Shown here: one piece after another, positions 44,701-53,700 of the stretch
How the letters are laid out: every line of letters begins with the position of its first letter
Position numbering within the stretch: position 1 is the first letter of the stretch
From: Mimachlamys varia
Lineage: Eukaryota > Mollusca > Bivalvia > Pectinida > Pectinidae
Direction of reading: 5' to 3'
Assembly (NCBI GenBank): GCA_947623455.1
Contig: OX392529.1
Location: 51,107,186-51,171,185, forward strand
Length of the DNA: 64,000 nucleotides
The notes under the pieces: generated by a model
What the model was told of the DNA's origin: nothing
What the model saw: only the letters and a program-made list of their open reading frames with translations
The model's database searches: none
Made by a program: the position numbers and the translations under genes

Positions 44701-47700
44701 CATATCCCTAGTTCTTTACCCTGCCCCCGGCTGCCACGTTGTTCTCCAGCACAGTAAGGGGATTTGTTATCCAGAATGCTGACGGTTTCCTGAAGAAGCA
44801 ACAACAATAACAGCCGAATATATCATTTCTCATCATTTTTCTCTCAGAAATGTTACATATAAAACATAATAATAATATCCATAATAATTCGAGGTTCTTA
44901 TATACTGCTTTATCACCACCTATAGTTTATCTCGAAGTGGTTCACAGATTATTATATGTGGTAATAGGGCCGAAGCAACCAGCCAATATCGTTCTCAACT
45001 CCTTGGGGACATACAACCGGTGCTGCCATTTTGGCGTTCACAGTTACATGTAGCATTCTACAATGTCTAGCACTGCCCAACACCAATAAACAGGCAGAGT
45101 AAAGTATCTTTCCCGGGGTGTGTTCTTCATTATATAACGAATATATTTACAACATAACTATTTGTAAAATGTTAATTATTTGACAACAATAATGATACAG
45201 CTTATTATAGACTTGAAATCATCACTTGTTGGTTCGGATGCAAGCACGCGGGGGTCTTATATTTGAAAGTAATCAAAGGAAATCTACATGGTCAGACAGG
45301 GTGATCTAATTCCTCTTTATTTCCGATCGAGGGATCGAATCCTTGTCGCCTTGGCGAAAGGTACAATGTACGTTAACATAAGCAGTTCATATAAATTACA
45401 TTTTTAACGAGTTATACGTAAAACGAACCACGTTCACCTGTGAGATTTTTTTTTTATTATTATTATTTCAATTTATTTTTTCGGGGGGGGGGGGGGGGGG
45501 GGCTGGTCCTTATAACTGGGATAAAGTTAACTTACATGCCGTCTGTAGGTATAAGGTCACCAAAGAGCTGTCCTGCTCCAAGATTTCCTGATATTGTTGT
45601 CAATTTCTCCCCGCCATCCTCCAAGAAAAAGCCGTGACCGATGCTATCAAAGCAGACATTATCCATGACCTGAAAACACAAACACCATATTATTATTGAC
45701 CAAAAATACGCTGGTAATTATACTCTATGCTATTAATTAAAGATAAAACAGCACGCATTATTTTGACATTTCTTGTTTATTGAGACCAAGAGGGTTTGTT
45801 ATCACATCAGAGTATGACACATATATCGATTGTAAATTTGACGAAAATGCTTTACTTAAGCACATTGTAAGCAAGTACAGTATCATTTCTGTATCAAGTG
45901 GTATTGTTTCACCAAATATAACGCATGCGCAGTGACATCTGCTGAGTAGCGATCAGTCATACCTGTTGTGACATTTTACCATAGGTGGCGTAAATCATTT
46001 CAACTGCCTTCGAAAACACGTCCTCGGTATCCAGGGGTTACGCTCACCTATGCTCTCTACACCCCTGGAATATGTCATGGCGAAATGAAGGTTCCCTGTA
46101 CGCCACCTTGTTGATGAGGCAAGAAACAGACTGGTTTGACCCTTTGGTCTTCACAAAAGAATTTCCTAGTGTCTCAAAACAGTAAAAATTGATAAGATTT
46201 AAAGTCGGTGTCGGCTCCTTTGTAATCTTCGAAATACAGACATCAGCCATTCGAATGGTCAGGGTATTTTACCTGAGTGTGCCTTCAGTTTGGCAATGGC
46301 GTATACCAGTGGCGTAGAGAGCGAAGGTAAGCGTAAGCCCTGGATATCGTGGATGTCGAAAATGAAGTAACAGGGTCATTCATTTGTTGGAGATGTTGTA
46401 ATCATGAGCGGATTATGATGCTGAGAGACAATTGGTTGGGGGAGGAGGGGGGGCTGAAGGATTATGATGCTGAGAGACAATTGGTTGGGGGAGGGGGGAC
46501 TGAAGGATTATGATGCTGAGAGAGGCTTGGCTGGGGGAGGGGGGACTGAAGGATTATGATGCTGAGAGACAATTGGTTGGGGGAGGGGGGACTGAAGGAT
46601 TATGATGCTGAGAGACAATTGGTTGGGGGAGGGGGGACCGGAGGATTATGATGCTGAGAGACAATTGGTTGGGGGAGGGGTGACTGAAGGATTATGATGC
46701 TGAGAGACGCTTGGCTGGGGGGGGGCTGAAGGTTTATGATGCTGAGAGACGCTTGGCTGGGGGAGGGGGGGCTGAAGGATTATGATGCTGAGAGACCATT
46801 GGTTGGGGGAGGGTGGACTGAAGGATTATGATGCTGGGGGGTGGTGAAGTTCCTTACCTTAACCCCGTGGGTTCCGTGTACGGTGACACATCTAGCGTAA
46901 GATTGGTGGATTGCGTTCCCACGTGCGTACGTGGGGGAAGGGTAGGCAGTTTGGTCCGTCACGTCCTCACAGAGATGCCAATGTATAGGGTAGTTACCTA
47001 CAACAGAACCGCTGTATTACCAAAGCATTACTAAATCGTCTTCTTCTTTCGACTTGTAAGACAGTTATCATCATATCTTATTAACGTATCGCCATTAATG
47101 CTATACACTACCTTTGGAGGTTGACTGCCCCATATGTGTGAGTTCCGCTCCTTCTATGTGAAAGTCTTTGAATCCCTTCAAGACCTAAATACAGAAAGAT
47201 GTTTTTAATATTTAGAAGCATTTTGGCTTAAATAAGACGATGAAACAGATTAAACATATATATACAGAGTCCATATACCACCCTGGGACAGAAAAGTCTC
47301 CCAATTTTAATTCGGACTTTTGTTTTATTCAAGTCAATTTCAAGCTAATTCTGAAGATATCGATATAAAGTTGGGGTTTTTTTTGCCTGCGTCAATCAAA
47401 TAGCTTAACTTACATCATACATTATGTAAAGATCTCCTCTCCTTGCACTTTTTTTTATATGTTAGAGATACCTCCCCTTTACTTCAGTTTTGTTACACGA
47501 TGGAAATGTTCAACCACTAGTATTTTTGTTGGTTTTTTTTAGTTTCTCATATATCTCATGCAAGATACGAGTTTCTTTTCAGGAATGATTAACTAGTATT
47601 AGCGCTTACTAGATTGAAATCAAAAGATCGGTATAATGCGATATATTTCTAATTTACATATGACATACACATTGTCTTCTATACTGTATTGTTACCTTGA

Positions 47701-50700
47701 TATGACCGCCGAATTCGTCCGCAAAGTTTTCCACCACGCCTTCAATGACCACATTCCTGGTCAGGACGGCTACCTCCGCGCGCATGTCCACGTTCTTATA
47801 GATTTCTCCATAATGTGTAAATTTCGGTGCAACTGTAAACAAATATTTTTTTTTTATGATTTTGATAAAAATGTTTTCAAAAAATAGAGGCAATGGTATT
47901 TTAAAAGACATTGAAAAATAATTCAGATTACGTGCTAAAAAATAATAAACATGCTTCTTAATCAAACATATCAAACGAATATTAACAATTCCTTAATTTA
48001 TACAAATATTGTTATTAAAAACTAGAAAATCCGTTCTTACTGACATAGATAATATATATTCTGACCTAGTAAAAATGACCTACTAACTGACACATATACT
48101 ATAGTATGTTCTGAGCTAGTTACTGTGACCTAGTTTTGGTTTATAGTGATCTCGTTACTGACACAGATATCGTATACAATAAACAAGTTACTGTGACCTA
48201 CTTACGGTCGATCTTTAGCTGGTTACTAAGGCAACTGTCACAGTCCATCACTCTTCCAACCTCTACCTGTTCCCAGTTGTAGTCCGTGGATGTTATAATG
48301 ATGCGGTCACCTGCAGCATACAACCAGATAATGATAAAAACCCCGTTACACTGCCATAGTTCTACAGTAGTCAGTGTATGTTATAATGATGCGGTCACCT
48401 GTATCATACAATCAGATAATGATAAAAAAAAACCCGTAACATTGCCAGAGTTCTACAGTAGTCAGTTGACGTTATAATGATGCGGTCACCTGTATCATAA
48501 ATCAGATAATGATAAAAACCCCGTTACACTGCCATAGTTCTACAGTAGTCAGTGTATGTTATAATGATGCGGTCACCTGTATCATACAATCAGATAATGA
48601 TAAAAACCCCGTTACACTGCCAGAGTTCTACAGTAATCAGTTGACGTTATAATGATGCGGTCACCTGTATCATACAATCAGATAATGATAAAAAAAACCC
48701 GTAACATTGCCAGAGTTCTACAGTAGTCAGTTGACGTTATAATGATGCGGTCACCTGCAGCATACAATCAGATAATGATAAAAACCCCGTTACACTGCCA
48801 GAGTTCTACAGTAGTCAGTGGACGCTATAATGATGCGGTCACCTGCAGCATACAACCAGAAAATGATAAAAAAAGGTACTCTGCCACAAGTGTAGTCAGT
48901 GTATGTTATTATGATGCAGTCACCTGCAGCATACAACCATGTCATGGTAAAAAATCTGTTACACTACCAGATCTAGTCACTAGACGATATAATAATGCGG
49001 TCAACTGTAGCATACAACCAAAAAATGATAAAAAAGAAACATTATACTGCCACAGTTGTAGTCAATGGGTGTTATAATGATGCGGTCACCTGTATCATAC
49101 AATCAGATAATGATAAAAAAAAAACGTTACATTGCCACCATTTGTCCAAAAAAATCCGAAAAGGCAATATAGCTATCTCACGAGCGCAGTGTTGATCTCA
49201 ACATTGGGTGTGCATTCGTTTGTTATGACAGGGAAATAGTCCTGATACTATACCATTGTGAAACGTACTTAATACCTTTAAAAAATGTCAATCTGTTTAT
49301 TTACGCCAAAAACTTATCACTTTATTAACTTATATATAAGGGTTAATCCACAGACGATAACATATTTACATGATATTGTTGAAATAGATAGAAGTATGAT
49401 GTTTACTGTATATGTATGAAAAAAAAAGTAGTACATATTGGAACAATATATTTTTTCCTCGAAATAATCAAAACAAATATACAAAATTTGACCAAAACTT
49501 CGAAGATTTCAGTATTCATACAAAAACTTCACTTCGTCTAATTCATTTTTTGACAACACATTCTGTTATATTGGCTACACAAAAGTCCTTGCAATTGTAT
49601 ATATTGGACACTGAGATAAATATGAGGTGGAGAGATTTACAAGCTTCTAAAGCAAGTATTACTTCGTTATACAAAAGCGTTTCCTGAAGTTTTCAATGAC
49701 AGCCATATGGATGATGATAAAACAGTTTTGCTGTTTTAAAACTCCTCTGAAAGTATATCGCATTATACAATGTACATGTACCTGTTTTCCAGGATGTGAC
49801 GTCATCTATGACGTTGATGATTGGACATGACATCTCTGTGTGGGTGACCTGGAACTCCACGAAGGACTTGCCGTGGCCTCGAGAACTGGTGTAGCTAAAC
49901 ACGAAGTATTTGAGACTTTGATCCTCGTCAATGTACGAAGCTGTAGACGTCTGGTGTATACCCCCGACCTTGTAGGGTTCGAACCCTTCCACAGTGTTGG
50001 AGGGGTCACCTAAAGCAACACGTGCAAAGGACTCATTATAAACCGGAAGTATCAACTACAAAAGGTTCTAATAATAAGCTGGAAGTATCAACTACAAAAG
50101 GTTCTAATAATAAACTGGAAGTATCAACTACAGAAGGACAAAAATTATCCGGAAGCAACAAGTACAAAAGAATCAAAATAACCCGGAAGCAACAAGTGCA
50201 GAAGGACTAATGATAAACCGGAAGTAACAAGTACAGAAGGACTTATAGTTAACCGAAAGCAACAAGTACAGAAGGGCTAATAATATACTGGAAGCAAAAA
50301 GAACATAAGGGCTAGAAATAAACCAGAAAACAACAAGAACAGAAGGTTAATCAAAAACCGGAAGTATCAAGTAAAGGAAGACTGAAAATAAACCAGAAAT
50401 AACAAGGACAGAAGGACAAATAATAAACCGGAAGCAACAAGTACGGAAGTACTAAAATTAAACCAGAAGCTAAAAGAACAAACCGGAAGTATCAACTACA
50501 GTTGGGATAATTAATAAACCGGAGGTCACAAGTAAAGAAGCACCAATAACAATCCAGGTAGAGAATTTTTGAGACTATCAAATTATTAATTCATCAAGTT
50601 ACCATCTGAAAAGAACTGATGTTCTGTATTATTCTTTTTAATATCATTATTTCTTATTATTTATTTTACATTTCAACATACTTAATTTTAAGAAAAGTTT

Positions 50701-53700
50701 ACTGAATGTGTAAGAAAAACACACAGATTACATCTTTCACGTACCTTTTGTTAAGATCATGGCGAAACCATCGTAGAACATAAGGTCCCGGATCTGACTC
50801 TTCCCGGTCACCTCTCCGTACCCAAACGTTTCCAATGCATCATAGAAGCGTGACCTGTTTAGGGCATTCTCCCGGTCCACTATAAACTTCCGCACCGCCA
50901 TGGACACAACGTTTCCGTCCGGAATCGCTACAATGAAATGCAATATATGTTCGAGTTGTATTTTAAATTTTTGTTTCCTATATTTTGAAGATGAAAGCAA
51001 GCCGGAGTACCAGGAGAAAAACCACCGACCTACGGCCAGTACCTGGCAATTGCCCCCACATGTTGGTTTCGAACTCGCAACATAGAGATGGAGCGCTTGT
51101 GGCAGAATGTTGGGACTCGGCCACTGCAGCCCTTTACCCATTTCATGATGTATGTGAAATGCAATTTCAACATTGACAAGTTTCTAATATAATGACAGAC
51201 CATGGTTCCCATCTACAATTTGTGTTGAATCTTACCATCAACGTAATCTATGAAGGCGTCGGTGACTCTCTCCACCATTTTCGGATTAGATGAACCAAGA
51301 TGGAAAACTCCCTGGTCTCTGTCCTCTTGTCCAGTCAATGGATTGTAAGACTTTACAACTAGACCCTTCAAGTTGTCCTCCCTATCGATCTGAGGACAAA
51401 GTTCGAGTTTTCAATCTTTTGACGAACAACGAATAGGAATTCTGTTAACAAGCTACATGGAAACCTGATCACAAAAGTCAGTTTTACAATTTGTTAACAA
51501 ACGACTTTATTTTCCAGTCGACTTGGAAATTGATTACTAAAAGTTATCTTGGAAATTAATTAATAAAAGTAAACTTGGAAATTGATTAATAAAAGTTAAC
51601 TTGGGAATTAATTAATAAAAGTTCACTTGAAAATTGATTACATGTAACTAAAGTCGACTTCGCAATGTTTTTACAAACGTCCATCTGGTTGTCTGTTAAC
51701 AAAAGCCGACTTGTTCTCTCAGGGAATGACAGAAAGAAAAAAAAATATCAATGATATATTTTTTTAAACATGGCAATTGTAAAAGACAAGAAAAATAAAA
51801 ATAATCGTCTACTTCCTCGTAGTGTAATAAAAAAAAATCACCAACCCTCGGGAGATTTATTTAGTTGTCTAACTCGAGGGTCTGCCGGGAGTAAGGCAAC
51901 CACATACTCCTCCCGAGGGTTGTTGATTTCTCTGTCATATGTATACTCCTAAGTAGGGGAAAATATATAGTACAGGGACAAAAGTGAGTCAACTTTTTGG
52001 GGGTTTTTTCTATTTATTCTTTGTATTTCCAGCACTTTTCAATGAATTTTCCTGACTTGGTTTATGGGAACATTTTTAATTAAATTTTGTATACTTAAAG
52101 AAAAACGTTTCCTGTTTCATCTCATTATAGTTTAATTGTTTTCCGTTTTGTATGACAAAGGAAATAATTATTTATTTACAACATCCAATTTTTGTGACGC
52201 CATTTTTATGTCAATCATTTAGGTAGCGTTATATAGAAAAATTGCGTCAAATAGCGTAAATTAGCAGTGTAGATAATTCTATATACCTTTAAATCCGCAA
52301 GAACAAAACGGAAAATGGAATGAATATGAGAAGACAGTATTGATATCTTCTGTACAAAATGACAAAATATTGTCAAAATTCATCAATAAACAGAGCCAGA
52401 AAAATGTGTTAAAGATGCTGTCAATTCAAAGAATAAATAGTAAACATATTTACTATGAGTCGACGTCATTACCGTATCTCTAGAAGTAAAAGCTTCATCG
52501 GAAAGTTTCTCTAGTGTGCTGGATATCTTTGTCCAAGGCAGCTTGTCTTGTCCGTGGATCTCCAAAGTTCCGCCTGCACCCACTCCAATAAACTTCTGTC
52601 CGAATCCTTGGATCGAATAGGTGTCATTCACATTTCCTGGAGAAGAGAAACAAATATTTCAAGACATTAAAAAACTGTGCATGTTATATTACATATAACA
52701 AGCTATAATTTAGAAGATTGGACGGGATCTGACAAACAAATATAAAGTAAATAAAAAGAGTACCGTCACACTAATATTTGTAAGATTATGAGAGCATAAT
52801 TCATAATATGGCTATCAAGCTGAACATTTTTACGCGTTTAAGGAGCGTTTATTTAAAAAAAATACATTATATATTACAAAACATTTCATAAATCATTTTA
52901 TATATATATATACAATATACTTACATACATAATATATTAGACATCCTATAAATATATAATATCAACTTATTTATTATTATTTACCATAATTATGAAACAA
53001 GTTATCCAACTTATATTAATCGTTCTTGTTGGCCTGGATTTTAGCGCGCGAGGGGTCTTATGGTGGGAGGAAACCGGAGTACCCGGAGAAAATCCACGAA
53101 GTCGGGCAGGTGACCCCCATACCATTTCACTTCAAACCGGGGAATCGAACCCTGGTCGCTTTGATGAAAGGCAAGTGTGCTATCCACTGCACCATCTAAC
53201 CATCATATCATTCATATACTTATATGATACTTTGATCCGTTTCTTAACGAGTTATATTGTATGGATATACTATGGAAATAAATCTCGCTTACAAAGGGTT
53301 GCGATCCAGTTTTCTTCTCTGAAGATGATGGTACTGGATCGTTACCCTGGTAAGCGAAGCTCATAAAAACATGACTATGAAATAATAATAAAACCATTGA
53401 AGTTTTCTTAATGAGCACTTGAGTTTGCGAACCCTCGTGTCGGAGAGTCAAGTTTTACCCTCGGGTTGAGATTTCCATCTACGAGGGTCGCACGCTTATA
53501 AGATTCTGTTTATCTTAGACACAAATCTATCGGTAACAATATGTTTGTTTCGGTTTACAAAGAGGCAAAATGTTTAAAGCATAGTTCAATGAATAAGATT
53601 TTCTTATATGATGTAAAAACTTTAATACATTAATTCTTAAACTTCCACAGTTTATTCTTCGCTCAGTCCGTCGAACGGGAGCGTTAATGTGTGGTTAAAA

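Noticed and set aside
46044..46250. 68-aa minus-strand ORF
   Set aside because: Lies within an inverted-repeat element in a gene B intron. No splice or family support.
49806..50009. Second minus-strand ORF over gene B exon 6
   Set aside because: Shadow frame of the exon encoding YKVGGIHQTSTASY.
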